64,000 nt of DNA from Lebetimonas natsushimae (GTDB lineage: Bacteria > Campylobacterota > Campylobacteria > Campylobacterales > Nautiliaceae), in assembly GCF_002335445.1 (NCBI RefSeq), contig NZ_BDME01000002.1, positions 248,001 to 312,000 on the forward strand, given 5' to 3'. The translations under genes were made by a program, and so were the position numbers. Each line of letters opens with the position of its first letter. Positions within the stretch are counted from its first letter, which is position 1. A model generated the notes under the pieces. That model was not told the DNA's origin, searched no databases, and saw only the letters and a program-made list of their open reading frames with translations. This document shows positions 9,198 through 18,226 of this stretch, piece by piece.

Positions 9198-9626
9198 ATG
9201 GTTTTAAAAGTTAAAAAATTAAATAAAGAGGCAATAATTCCGGCTTATCAGAGTGAAGAGGCCGCCGGATTTGATTTGCATTCGATTGAAAATGTGGTTA
9301 TTAAACCTGGAGAGAGAAAATTAATAGGCACAGGTTTGGCATTTGAGATTGAAAAAGGTTATGAAATACAAATTAGGCCAAGAAGCGGACTTGCATATAA
9401 GCACGGAATTACTGTGCTAAATACTCCCGGAACAATTGACAGTGATTACAGGGGAGAAATAAAAGTATTGCTCATAAATTTAGGAAGTGAAAATTTTGAA
9501 GTTAAAAAAGGCGAAAGGATTGCTCAGGCTGTAGTTGCACCTGTAGTTCAGGCCAAATTTGCAGAAGTAGAAGAACTCAGTGATACAAAAAGGGGCGGCG
9601 GCGGATTTGGAAGCACAGGAAAATAA
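9198..9626 (+). CDS. dut: Deoxyuridine 5'-triphosphate nucleotidohydrolase (dUTPase)
   Basis: 142 residues with all five trimeric dUTPase motifs: AAGFDLHS (motif 1), [12 protein letters not shown] (motif 2), [14 protein letters not shown] (motif 3, with the catalytic Asp and the uracil-site Tyr), [12 protein letters not shown] (motif 4) and the glycine-rich C-terminal arm [11 protein letters not shown] (motif 5). It hydrolyses dUTP to dUMP, preventing uracil incorporation and feeding dTMP synthesis. The ATG at 9198 lies six bases after AAGGA. It sits between greA and argC, with heptamer arrays on both sides, so its co-transcription with either is unclear. Confidence 0.96.
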   Translation: MVLKVKKLNKEAIIPAYQSEEAAGFDLHSIENVVIKPGERKLIGTGLAFEIEKGYEIQIRPRSGLAYKHGITVLNTPGTIDSDYRGEIKVLLINLGSENFEVKKGERIAQAVVAPVVQAKFAEVEELSDTKRGGGGFGSTGK

Positions 9627-9656
9627 TGGATAATGCAAAATTGGAAATTAAAGGAA
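9621..9656 (+). repeat. Heptamer array between dut and argC
   Basis: Units aaataat/ggataat/gcaaaat/tggaaat/taaagga run from the dut stop to the argC ribosome site. Confidence 0.6.
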
Positions 9657-9660
9657 ATGA

Positions 9661-10638
9661 ATGATTAAAACTGCAATTGTAGGTGCAAGCGGATATACGG
9701 GACTTGAACTTATAAAAATTTTATTGAATCACCCTTATTTTGAAATAAAAGGTCTTTTTGGAAGTGAGGGGGGTGAGAGGATTGAAAATATTTATCCTGC
9801 CTTGAAAGGTGTATTTGAAGCAGAAATTGAAAAATTAGATACTAATAAGTTAAAGAGTTTTGATTTAGTGTTTTTGGCAGTACCCCATAAAACCGCAATG
9901 GCGGTTGTAAAAGAAATATATGGATATACAAAAATAGTTGATTTTTCAGCGGATTACAGGCTTAATCAAAAAAATTATGAAGATTTTTACTGCCCTCATA
10001 TTAATCCTGAAAATTTGGAAAATTCAGCATACGGACTTCCTGAAATTTTTAGGGATTTTATTAAAAGAGTGAGTTTGGTTGCAAATCCAGGTTGCTATCC
10101 TACAGCCACAATATTAGGACTTTATCCGTTTTTGGAATATATCGAAAAAGATGTTTTTGTAGATGCAAAAAGCGGGGTAAGCGGAGCCGGAAAAGGGCTA
10201 AAAGCCACAACTCATTTTGTAAAAGACAATGAAAACTTTTTTGCATATAATCCTGTAAAACACCGCCACAGTATTGAAATAGCTGAAAAAACGGGACTTA
10301 ATGTAACGTTTGTACCACAGCTTTTACCCATTACCAGGGGAATGCAGATAAGTATTTATGCAAAGCTAAAAAAAGATATTGACCCTGTTGAAGTGCTGAA
10401 AGAAAAATATAAAAATGAAAAATTTATAAGAATAAAAGAAAATCCTGTAGAAATTAAAAATGTGGCAGGGACTCATTTTTGCGATATTTTTGCAATGAAA
10501 AACGGCAATATGCTTTTTATAAACAGTGTAATAGACAATTTACTCAGAGGCGCTTCTTCTCAGGCGGTAGCAAATGCAAATTTACTTTTTAATTTAGATG
10601 AAAGCTTGGCTCTTCCAAAAATTGCTTATGTTCCATAA
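9661..10638 (+). CDS. argC: N-acetyl-gamma-glutamyl-phosphate reductase
   Basis: 325 residues. The NADP-binding N-terminus is GASGYTGLELIKIL, and the active-site cysteine is in SLVANPGCYPTATILGL (about residue 145), the exact ArgC signature. The enzyme reduces N-acetylglutamyl phosphate in arginine synthesis. A downstream LPITRGMQISIYAKL block and the HRHSIEI stretch are also family-typical. Arginine made here can feed SpeA, encoded 5 kb downstream, though nothing in the layout links the two. It starts four bases after a heptamer array that supplies AAAGGA as the ribosome site, and its end abuts the phosphoesterase gene. Confidence 0.96.
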   Translation: MIKTAIVGASGYTGLELIKILLNHPYFEIKGLFGSEGGERIENIYPALKGVFEAEIEKLDTNKLKSFDLVFLAVPHKTAMAVVKEIYGYTKIVDFSADYRLNQKNYEDFYCPHINPENLENSAYGLPEIFRDFIKRVSLVANPGCYPTATILGLYPFLEYIEKDVFVDAKSGVSGAGKGLKATTHFVKDNENFFAYNPVKHRHSIEIAEKTGLNVTFVPQLLPITRGMQISIYAKLKKDIDPVEVLKEKYKNEKFIRIKENPVEIKNVAGTHFCDIFAMKNGNMLFINSVIDNLLRGASSQAVANANLLFNLDESLALPKIAYVP

Positions 10639-10639
10639 A

Positions 10640-11308
10640 ATGTTAATAAAAGAAGTTGAAGTTAAAAACGGTGCTGTTTTTGTAACAGATGTTCATTATA
10701 AAAAAGAAGACGAAAAATTTTTAAATTTATTAAAAAATTTTATAAAAAATCCCCCACCTCAGATTTTCTTTTTAGGTGATATTTTTCATCTTCTTTTGCC
10801 TTTTGAATTTTTATACGAATATAATAAAAGTGCGATTGAACTTATTAATGAATTATCCGCAAAAACCGAAATTTATTATATTTATGGTAATCATGATTTT
10901 TGCATTGATGAGTTTTTTCCTAAAATTAACTTTGCAGATGCGTTTGTTGATAAAAAGAATTCTATTTATTTATCACACGGAGATTTAGATACTGAAAATC
11001 TGTTTTACAGATTGTATTCTTTTTTTATCAGAAATAGATTTACACTTAATTTTTTAAATTTTATTACTTTTAATTTTATTAATAATTATCTTTTTAAAAA
11101 ACTGTTAAATAAAAAAATCAAATGTAATTATCATATTTCAAACATACAGATAAATAAACCGTTTAAACATGTAATTATCGGACATTATCACAATTTTAAA
11201 ATAATTAATAATGTTTTAATACTTTCTTCTTTTTATTGCAGTAAAAATTATTATATAATACAAATAGATAAAAAAATTAATTTTAAGGAAATAAATTATG
11301 GCCGATGA
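10640..11308 (+). CDS. Calcineurin-like metallophosphoesterase, LpxH-like
   Basis: A metallophosphoesterase with all metal-binding blocks: FVTDVHY (DxH), FLGDIFH (GDxxx), YGNHDF (GNHD), LSHGD and GHYHNF (GHxH). This arrangement fits UDP-2,3-diacylglucosamine pyrophosphatase (LpxH), which makes lipid X, the substrate of LpxB encoded 2 kb upstream; that role is inference. The frame is open from ATG 10598, inside argC, but ATG 10640, one base after the argC stop, gives 222 residues starting MLIKEVEVKNGAVFVTDVHY and is preferred. The 3' end overlaps cheV by 11 bases. Its base composition is markedly AT-rich, with many TTA/AAT codons. Confidence 0.8.
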   Translation: MLIKEVEVKNGAVFVTDVHYKKEDEKFLNLLKNFIKNPPPQIFFLGDIFHLLLPFEFLYEYNKSAIELINELSAKTEIYYIYGNHDFCIDEFFPKINFADAFVDKKNSIYLSHGDLDTENLFYRLYSFFIRNRFTLNFLNFITFNFINNYLFKKLLNKKIKCNYHISNIQINKPFKHVIIGHYHNFKIINNVLILSSFYCSKNYYIIQIDKKINFKEINYGR

Positions 11309-12251
11309 TAAAACGCTAAAAGTTGGGTCTAATGAACTAGAGCTTGTTGATTTTAGATTATTTAAAAAAGAACCAGATGGAAGTATATATGAAGGTATTT
11401 ATGGTATTAACGTGGCAAAGGTAAGGGAAATTATTAAAATGCCTGAACTTACAGAACTTCCAGGAAGTGAGGATTTTGTAGAGGGAATATTTGATTTAAG
11501 GGGGGTTGTTGTTCCGGTTATAGATTTGGCTAAATGGATGAAAATTCAGGTTCCAAGTGAAGACGAAGCCCCTATTAAAAAAAGAGTTATTATTGCTGAA
11601 TTTAACAATATGCTTATAGGATTTATCGTACACGATGCAAAGAGAATCAGAAGAATCTCATGGGCAGATATTGAACCGGCTAGTTTTGGTGTAGGACAGG
11701 GCAAGCTTGACAGAAGTAAAATAACAGGTATTACAAAACTTGAAAACGGTGAAATAATGCTGATTTTAGATTTAGAAAGTATAGTTGAAGAAATGGGACT
11801 TTTTGAGTCTAATCTTGATATTGAAGAAAATGAAATAGAAAAATTTTCAGGACTAGTTTTATTGGTGGATGATTCAGCAACTGCCAGAAAAATAGAAAAA
11901 GACGCTTTAGAAAAAATGGGATTTGAGGTGATTGAAGCTAAAAACGGAGAAGAGGGGCTTCAAAAACTTGAAGAACTGTATTCAATATATGGAAATAATT
12001 TAAATGATAAATTAAAGCTTATCCTAAGCGATGTTGAAATGCCAAAAATGGATGGGTATCATATGGCTGCCAAAATTCATAATGACCCGAGATTTAAAGA
12101 TATTCCTTTAATTTTCTCTTCTTCTATTTCAGATGCTTTTTCAGATGAAAGAGGCAAAGAGGTTGGAGCGGAAGGGTATCTTGTGAAATTTAACCCGCAA
12201 AAATTTTATCAGGCTATAGCTGAAGTAATTAAAAAATCAAATAAGGAATAA
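11298..12251 (+). CDS. cheV: Chemotaxis coupling protein CheV (CheW-REC)
   Basis: 317 residues: an N-terminal CheW domain (about 10-160, with FDLRGVVVPVIDLAKWM) and a C-terminal receiver domain (about 190-317) with VDDSATARK, the phospho-acceptor Asp in ILSDVEMPKMDGY, and a switch Ser and terminal Lys (FSSSISDAF, LVKFN). It couples chemoreceptors to CheA and probably acts as a phosphate sink. It is the first gene of cheV-cheA-cheW, with two- to nine-base gaps, a common Campylobacterota arrangement. The start ATG overlaps the end of the phosphoesterase gene and has AAGGAA upstream. A TATAAT at 11254-11259 may be a promoter, without a good -35. Confidence 0.95.
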   Translation: MADDKTLKVGSNELELVDFRLFKKEPDGSIYEGIYGINVAKVREIIKMPELTELPGSEDFVEGIFDLRGVVVPVIDLAKWMKIQVPSEDEAPIKKRVIIAEFNNMLIGFIVHDAKRIRRISWADIEPASFGVGQGKLDRSKITGITKLENGEIMLILDLESIVEEMGLFESNLDIEENEIEKFSGLVLLVDDSATARKIEKDALEKMGFEVIEAKNGEEGLQKLEELYSIYGNNLNDKLKLILSDVEMPKMDGYHMAAKIHNDPRFKDIPLIFSSSISDAFSDERGKEVGAEGYLVKFNPQKFYQAIAEVIKKSNKE

Positions 12252-12253
12252 AA

Positions 12254-14596
12254 ATGGATGAAATTCAAGAATTATTAGAGGATTTTTTAGTTGAAGCATT
12301 TGAAATGATTGAGGAGATGGACCAGGATTTGATCGAACTTGAAAATAACCCCGATGATTTGGATCTTTTAAATAAAATATTCAGGGTTGCACATACTATT
12401 AAAGGTAGCAGCGGATTTTTAAATTTTGAAAAATTAGCCCATCTCACTCATCATATGGAAGCGGTTCTTGATAAAGCCAGAAAAGGTGAGCTTAAAATCA
12501 CACCTGAGATTATGGATGTAATTTTGGAATCAGTGGATTTAATGAAAGCAATTTTAGAATATATTAGGGACAACGGAGATGACAGTTCTCCGGATGTAAA
12601 CATAGATGATATTGTAAAAAAACTTGATGCAATAGCCAACGGTGAAATTCCGGGTGATGAAAAAGGGAATAAAGAGGAAAAATCAGAAGAAAAAGAAGGA
12701 AATGTTGTTGGAAGAATAAATTTAGATGAAATAACACTTGAAAATGCCGATGAACTTGATTTGGATTCATTAACACCTGAGGAACTTGATGCAGTGCTTG
12801 AACATTTAGTAAAACTCAGAAATGAAGGTGAAAAAAAAGAAGAAACTGCAAAGAAAGAAAATAAAGAAGAATCTAAAGAAGAAAAACAGATACCTGAAAA
12901 ATCACAGGAAAGCACACCTGTTAAAAAGCAGGAAACCAAACCTGCAGCAGCTAAAAAAACTGAAATTAGAAAAATCAGTGCAGCGGAGCAGACTATCAGG
13001 GTTGATGTCAAAAGACTTGATCAGCTTATGAATTTAATCGGAGAACTTGTTCTTGCAAAAAACAGACTTATAAAAATATATAATGATGTGGAAGAAAGAT
13101 ATGAGGGTGAAAAATTTTTAGAAGAACTTAATCAGGTTGTTTCAAGTATTTCAATTGTAACAACTGATTTACAGATTGCCGTAATGAAGACAAGAATGCT
13201 TCCTATTGGGAAAGTGTTTAATAAATTTCCAAGACTTGTTAGAGATTTATCACGTGAACTTGGTAAAAAAGTTAAACTTATAATTGAAGGTGAGGATACT
13301 GAACTTGACAAATCAATAATCGAGGAAATAGGCGATCCGTTAGTTCATATGATTAGAAATTCAATAGACCACGGGATTGAACCTCCTGATGTAAGAAAAG
13401 CTAAAGGAAAACCGGAAGAAGGTACTGTATGGCTTAGGGCTTATAATGAAGGTAATATGATTGTAATTGAAATAAAAGATGACGGTGCCGGAATGGATCC
13501 GGAAAAATTAAAACAAAAAGCAATAGAAAAAGGGATTATTACCCCTGCAGAAGCTGAAAACATGAGTGATAAAGAAGCGTTTATGCTGATTTTCAAACCA
13601 GGGTTTTCAACCGCTGATAAAGTAACTTCCGTTTCAGGCCGTGGCGTCGGAATGGATGTTGTTAAAACCAATATTGAAAAATTAAACGGTATAATTGAGG
13701 TTGATTCTGTACCCGGACAGGGGACTACTTTTAAATTAAAAATTCCTTTAACGCTTGCAATTATTCAGGCACTTCTTGTGGCGAGTCAGGAAGAACTTTT
13801 TGCTGTGCCTCTTTCAAATGTAATTGAAACCGTCAGAATTGTGGAAGAAGATATTTACACAATTGAAGGTAAAAGTGTATTGAAACTCAGAGATGAAATT
13901 TTACCGCTTGTTAATATGGCGGACGTATTTAAAATAGAAAAGGTTTTAGAACCGGATAAATATCTCTATGTTGTTATTTTAGGATTAGGTGCTACCAAAA
14001 TTGGTTTAATAGTTGACAGTTTTATAGGTCAGGAAGAGATTGTTATTAAATCTCTTGGAGAATTTTTGAAAGGAATTCCCGGTATTGCAGGCGCTACAAT
14101 CAGAGGAGACGGTAGAGTGACATTAATTGTGGATGTTGCAAGTTTAATGAAATTGGCAAAAGAAACTCATAATAAAGTAAATGCTATTGAATCAGTCCAA
14201 GAAAACAAAAAGAAAAAAGAAAAACCAGAAGATTATGTGGTACTTATAGTAGATGATTCAAATATGGACAGGAAGATTATGAGACAGGCGCTTGAACCGT
14301 TAGGTGTTCAGGTTATTGAAGCAAAAGACGGAGTAGAAGCTTTAGAAATGCTTAAAAAGAATGCTGTAGATGCAATGCTTATAGATATTGAGATGCCTAG
14401 AATGGACGGGTATACACTGGCTCAGGAAATTAGAAAATATAATAAATACAGAAAACTTCCGTTAATTGCTGTTACAAGCAGAACCACAAAAGCGGATAGA
14501 GTCAGAGGGGTTGAAGTAGGTATGAATGAATATATAACTAAACCGTATACCCCTGAATATTTACAAAACGTAGTCAAAAGAAATTTAGGGTTATAA
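12254..14596 (+). CDS. cheA: Chemotaxis histidine kinase CheA with C-terminal receiver domain
   Basis: 780 residues. Domain order: Hpt (1-105; phospho-His in VAHTIKGSSGFL), a Glu/Lys-rich linker (130-240) in place of a recognisable P2, dimerisation helices (RVDVKRLDQLMNLIGELVLAK), HATPase (HMIRNSIDHGIE N-box, DDGAGMD G1, GRGVGMDVV G2), CheW-like P5, and a full receiver domain (about 660-780; VDDSNMDRK, IDIEMPRMDGY, TKPYTP). The CheA-REC fusion is the normal form in Campylobacter and Helicobacter relatives. It autophosphorylates in response to receptor arrays and passes phosphate to CheY. It lies two bases after cheV and nine before cheW. Confidence 0.97.
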   Translation: MDEIQELLEDFLVEAFEMIEEMDQDLIELENNPDDLDLLNKIFRVAHTIKGSSGFLNFEKLAHLTHHMEAVLDKARKGELKITPEIMDVILESVDLMKAILEYIRDNGDDSSPDVNIDDIVKKLDAIANGEIPGDEKGNKEEKSEEKEGNVVGRINLDEITLENADELDLDSLTPEELDAVLEHLVKLRNEGEKKEETAKKENKEESKEEKQIPEKSQESTPVKKQETKPAAAKKTEIRKISAAEQTIRVDVKRLDQLMNLIGELVLAKNRLIKIYNDVEERYEGEKFLEELNQVVSSISIVTTDLQIAVMKTRMLPIGKVFNKFPRLVRDLSRELGKKVKLIIEGEDTELDKSIIEEIGDPLVHMIRNSIDHGIEPPDVRKAKGKPEEGTVWLRAYNEGNMIVIEIKDDGAGMDPEKLKQKAIEKGIITPAEAENMSDKEAFMLIFKPGFSTADKVTSVSGRGVGMDVVKTNIEKLNGIIEVDSVPGQGTTFKLKIPLTLAIIQALLVASQEELFAVPLSNVIETVRIVEEDIYTIEGKSVLKLRDEILPLVNMADVFKIEKVLEPDKYLYVVILGLGATKIGLIVDSFIGQEEIVIKSLGEFLKGIPGIAGATIRGDGRVTLIVDVASLMKLAKETHNKVNAIESVQENKKKKEKPEDYVVLIVDDSNMDRKIMRQALEPLGVQVIEAKDGVEALEMLKKNAVDAMLIDIEMPRMDGYTLAQEIRKYNKYRKLPLIAVTSRTTKADRVRGVEVGMNEYITKPYTPEYLQNVVKRNLGL

Positions 14597-14605
14597 GGAT
14601 AAAAA

Positions 14606-15124
14606 ATGGGTAAATTAAATGAAGTTTTAAAACAGCAAAAAGAACTGCTAAATAAAGATGAGGAAGATAATATTATAGATGATTATGTACAGGTTGTAGG
14701 ATTTATTGTAGGAGATGAGGAATTTGCAGTACCTATATTGTCTATTCAGGAAATTATTAAACCTATTGAATGGACAAGGGTACCTTTTACTCCTCCGTAT
14801 GTTTTAGGAGTTTTTAATTTAAGGGGGAATGTATTGCCATTGATTGATTTAAGAATTAAATTCAATACTGCAACCGAACCGGAAATTGACCCTGACACTA
14901 CAAGATTTATTGTAATGAAAATAAAAGAAGAAAATGTAGCATTCATTATTGATAAATTGACTTCAGCCCTTAGAATACCTAAAAAAAACATAACTCCTCC
15001 GCCAAGTACTTATGAAAACGAAGATGATATGATTGAAGGTATTGGAAGAATGGATGACGGTAGAATTATTACAATCTTAAAAGTCGATAATTTAATAAAA
15101 AGAGAAGAAATAGTAGGAAATTAA
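14606..15124 (+). CDS. cheW: Chemotaxis adaptor protein CheW
   Basis: 172 residues, a single CheW domain from about residue 30 (VGFIVGDEEFAVPILSIQEIIKP, FNLRGNVLPLIDLR, a typical FNLRG core). It bridges receptors and CheA. The SD AAGGATAAAAA precedes the ATG. The stop codon shares the palindrome TTAA with the stop of the convergent speA gene (15121-15124), leaving no room for a conventional terminator between them. Confidence 0.96.
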   Translation: MGKLNEVLKQQKELLNKDEEDNIIDDYVQVVGFIVGDEEFAVPILSIQEIIKPIEWTRVPFTPPYVLGVFNLRGNVLPLIDLRIKFNTATEPEIDPDTTRFIVMKIKEENVAFIIDKLTSALRIPKKNITPPPSTYENEDDMIEGIGRMDDGRIITILKVDNLIKREEIVGN

Positions 15125-16947
15125 TCTTTTAGATAAACCATATCATTCAATAAAAGAAAAAGTTCCCCAAGTAATTCTTTTTTTTCTTCTTCATCTAATT
15201 TAGTGTTTTGAAGATTTTCTTTTAAAAGATTTTCTATTTCATCTATTTCATAATCCAAATCTATTAAAATATCCCTTATTTTTTGAGTTCTTTCTAAAAA
15301 TTCTATTTTATAGTCACCATTTTCATCAAATGTAATGATTGCTTCATTTGTATAACTGAAAAGATTGTGTTTCATGCCCAGAATTTCCTGATAAGCCCCT
15401 ACCAAAAAGAAAGCCAGATAATAACTTTCTTTGCTTAAATCTACTTCATGAAGGTATAAAGGTGTTTCTTTATTAAATGGAATTTCGCCGTCACTATCAC
15501 ATGTTATATCCCAAATAGTCGCACTTCTGTTTGGAGACATGTTTAATTTGGTAATTGGCATTATTGGAAAACGTTGTTTTAATCCCCAAAAATCAGGAAG
15601 ACTTTGAAAAATGGAAAAATTTGCCAAATATTTTTCCTGGGTTTTTTCATTTATTGCTTTTAGTTCTTTATTTTTAAATCCTTTATATGTTGCAAAAATA
15701 ATAGCTTTTTTTATTATTAAATTAACTAAAATTTCCGCATTGCTTCTGTCTATCAAATCAATCATACCAAGATCAAATAGAGTTAGCAAACTTTCAAAAT
15801 GATCAAGTGCATCATGAAAATATTCTATATAATTTGTTTCATTTATTAAATTATATAAATCGAAAAGCTCTTCTATTAAATCCGGATTTTTTTCTTTAAG
15901 ACGTAGAGCTTTTGCATTATATTCCTGAGAAAACAGTTCAATTACAGGTGCTATTAAAATAGTTGACGGTGATGCTATAAAACGCCCGCTTTCTGTAAAA
16001 ATATCCGGCATTGGGACATTTTTTTTAATGGCAATTTCTTTTAACAGATATACAACATCATTACTGAATTCCCTGATTGAATAGTTTCTGTCCCTTTTAT
16101 TTTCCCATTGTGAATATTCTATTGCAAGTCCGCCTCCGATATTAATCGCACTTAAATTTTTAGCACCGAGTTTTCTAAGGTCTGCGTATATATTCCCGGC
16201 TTCTCTTATAGCTTTTTTAAGAGGTCCTATATCATTTATCTGGCTTCCTATATGAAAATGAATCATTTTTAATTTATCGAGTATATTTTCTTTTTTTAAT
16301 ATTTCAATAGCTTCTATAATTTCCGTAGAGTTAAGACCAAATTTTGATTCATATCCGCCTGATTTTGCCCAAACTCCCACGCCGCTGGTATGAAGTCTTA
16401 TTCTGATTCCTATGAATACCGGGAATTTGTCATATTCACGGCTGACTTCTATAATTGAATTTAGTTCATTTAATCCTTCAATGGTTATGGTTACATTATA
16501 TCCCATAAACCCTGCAATAAATGCAAGGCGTATCATATCTTTGTCTTTAAATCCGTTTATTGTAATAGGGGCATTTTTATTGTTATAAGTCATAGCTAAA
16601 ATAAGCTCTGCTTTACTTCCCGCTTCAAGACCGTAATTGAAATTTTTGGCTATTTTTATTAAAGGTTTTACAAAGGTTGGAAACTGATTGACTTTTAATG
16701 GAAATACCGCTTTAAATTCTCCTTTGTAATCAAATTCTTTTATTGCCTGTTTGAAATTGGAATAAAGTGAATTTATCTGTTTTCTTATTAAATGAGGGAA
16801 ACGAAGAAGTAAAGGGCCTTTTATGCCCTGATCCTCAAGATCTTTTATTATATCTATAAGGGCGGGTTGGTTGGCGTAGTTTATTCTTAATCTGTCGTTA
16901 TCTATAAAAAAGTTGTTTTCTCCCCAGATATTTATTCCATAATCCAT
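15121..16947 (-). CDS. speA: Biosynthetic arginine decarboxylase
   Basis: 608 residues of the fold III PLP decarboxylase family (SpeA type). PLP lysine block: FPLKVNQFPTFV (about residue 83). The glycine loop is INIGGGLAIEYSQ, and the active-site cysteine block near the C-terminus reads IWDITCDSDGEI. The enzyme converts arginine to agmatine for putrescine and spermidine synthesis. The start is ATG 16945-16947, with AAAGGA upstream. It is somewhat shorter than E. coli SpeA (about 658). It lies downstream of hisS on the same strand, separated by an inverted pair of heptamer arrays, and converges on cheW with overlapping stop codons. Confidence 0.95.
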   Translation of the reverse strand: MDYGINIWGENNFFIDNDRLRINYANQPALIDIIKDLEDQGIKGPLLLRFPHLIRKQINSLYSNFKQAIKEFDYKGEFKAVFPLKVNQFPTFVKPLIKIAKNFNYGLEAGSKAELILAMTYNNKNAPITINGFKDKDMIRLAFIAGFMGYNVTITIEGLNELNSIIEVSREYDKFPVFIGIRIRLHTSGVGVWAKSGGYESKFGLNSTEIIEAIEILKKENILDKLKMIHFHIGSQINDIGPLKKAIREAGNIYADLRKLGAKNLSAINIGGGLAIEYSQWENKRDRNYSIREFSNDVVYLLKEIAIKKNVPMPDIFTESGRFIASPSTILIAPVIELFSQEYNAKALRLKEKNPDLIEELFDLYNLINETNYIEYFHDALDHFESLLTLFDLGMIDLIDRSNAEILVNLIIKKAIIFATYKGFKNKELKAINEKTQEKYLANFSIFQSLPDFWGLKQRFPIMPITKLNMSPNRSATIWDITCDSDGEIPFNKETPLYLHEVDLSKESYYLAFFLVGAYQEILGMKHNLFSYTNEAIITFDENGDYKIEFLERTQKIRDILIDLDYEIDEIENLLKENLQNTKLDEEEKKELLGELFLLLNDMVYLKD

Positions 16948-16954
16948 AATATTC

Positions 16955-17036
16955 CTTTAATGTAGAATGTATAATGGAGAATGGATAATAAATTAAAGCT
17001 TTTTAATTTTCCATTTTCCATTTTTAATTATCCATT
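16955..17036. repeat. Inverted pair of heptamer arrays between hisS and speA
   Basis: The left arm (16958-17002) has units of the type aatgtat, aatggag, aatggat; the right arm (about 17003-17036) has the reverse-complement units (ttccatt, ttccatt, ttatcca). They meet at attaaagctttttaat, so the RNA from hisS could form a long imperfect hairpin. The right arm abuts the hisS stop codon. Confidence 0.65.
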
Positions 17037-17039
17037 GTT

Positions 17040-18200
17040 TTAAAGGTTCTTTTCAAAAAATCTTCCCTCTTTTAATTCATCTTCACCTACAATCAATGCT
17101 TTTTTAAAATTTCCTTTATCAGCAGCTTTTAAATGTGCTTTGAGGGATTTTATTTTTGGTTCTACATAAACTTTTTGGGTTCTTATTTCATTCGCTTTTT
17201 TTAATATAAACGGAATCGCTTCTTCAACCAGTGCCCCCATATAAATACCCTCTCTTTCATTTTCAACTTTTACTAAATCAATAATTCTTTCAATTCCAAT
17301 TGCAAATCCGACTCCGGGTGTTGGTTTTCCTCCAAGCATTTCTACAAGTCTGTCATATCTTCCGCCTCCGCATATTGCGCTTTGTGCTCCTATTTCATTG
17401 CTTATAAATTCAAAAGTTGTTTTTGTATAATAATCAAGTCCCCTTACTAAGTGTTTATCTATTTCAAAAGGAATATTTAATGCTTTTAATCCCTCCTGTA
17501 GTTTTTCAAAATCTTTTTGACAAGTTTGGCATAAATTATCTGTAATTTTAGGGGCATCTTTTAAAATTGCCTGGCAGTTTTGATTTTTACAGTCAAGTGT
17601 TCTTATAGGGTTTTGGGTAATTCTTCTTTGACAGTCTTCACATAATGCTTCTTTATTTTTTTCAAGAAATGTTACTAATTTTTCTTTATATTCTGGCATA
17701 CATTTTTCACACCCAAGAGAATTTATTTTTAGGGTATAGTCAATATTTAATTTTTTAAAAATATCGCTTGCAATAGCTATAATCAAAACATCTTCCCATA
17801 CACTTTCTTCCCCGAAACTCTCAATTCCAAACTGGTGAAATTCTCTAAGTCTTCCTTTTTGGGGTCTTTCATACCTGAACATTGGGCCAAAATACCAAAA
17901 TCTTTTTGGAGTCCCTTGTCTATCAAATTTATGTTCTATAAAACTTCTGACAACTCCAGCAGTTCCTTCGGGTCTTAAGCATACATCATTTCCGCCTTTG
18001 TCGATAAATTCATACATTTCTTTATTTACAATATCACTGCTCTCGCCCACACTTCTTTTAAATAGTCTTGTTTCTTCCAAAATAGGGGTTTCAATATAAT
18101 TGTATCCGTAATTTTCAGCTACTTTTCTTGCGATGTCGTAAATTTTTAAAAATCTTTTATCTTCGATAATATCTTTCATACCTCTTAAAGCTTTAATCAT
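17040..18200 (-). CDS. hisS: Histidyl-tRNA synthetase
   Basis: 386 residues, class II aminoacyl-tRNA synthetase. Motif 1 region: TPILEETRLFKRSVGESSDIV. Motif 2: FRYERPQKGRLREFHQFG. Histidine-specific blocks: VRGLDYYTKTTFEF and SAICGGGRYDRL. Motif 3: GVGFAIGIERI. A C-terminal anticodon-binding domain follows from about residue 310. The protein is short for the family (usually 400-440) and ends at FFEKNL, a few residues before the usual conserved tail; the heptamer array begins right after the stop, so repeat insertion may have trimmed the terminus (inference). A zinc-like cysteine set (CEKC, CEDCQ, CQTC) lies in the insertion around residues 165-230. Confidence 0.96.
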   Translation of the reverse strand: MIKALRGMKDIIEDKRFLKIYDIARKVAENYGYNYIETPILEETRLFKRSVGESSDIVNKEMYEFIDKGGNDVCLRPEGTAGVVRSFIEHKFDRQGTPKRFWYFGPMFRYERPQKGRLREFHQFGIESFGEESVWEDVLIIAIASDIFKKLNIDYTLKINSLGCEKCMPEYKEKLVTFLEKNKEALCEDCQRRITQNPIRTLDCKNQNCQAILKDAPKITDNLCQTCQKDFEKLQEGLKALNIPFEIDKHLVRGLDYYTKTTFEFISNEIGAQSAICGGGRYDRLVEMLGGKPTPGVGFAIGIERIIDLVKVENEREGIYMGALVEEAIPFILKKANEIRTQKVYVEPKIKSLKAHLKAADKGNFKKALIVGEDELKEGRFFEKNL

Positions 18201-18226
18201 TTATAGCCTTTTTATTGAAATTTTAT

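Noticed and set aside
12451-13011. 186-residue Ser-rich ORF antisense to cheA
   Set aside because: It mirrors the Glu/Lys-rich linker of CheA (GAA and AAA codons read as TTC and TTT on the other strand); low-complexity artefact.
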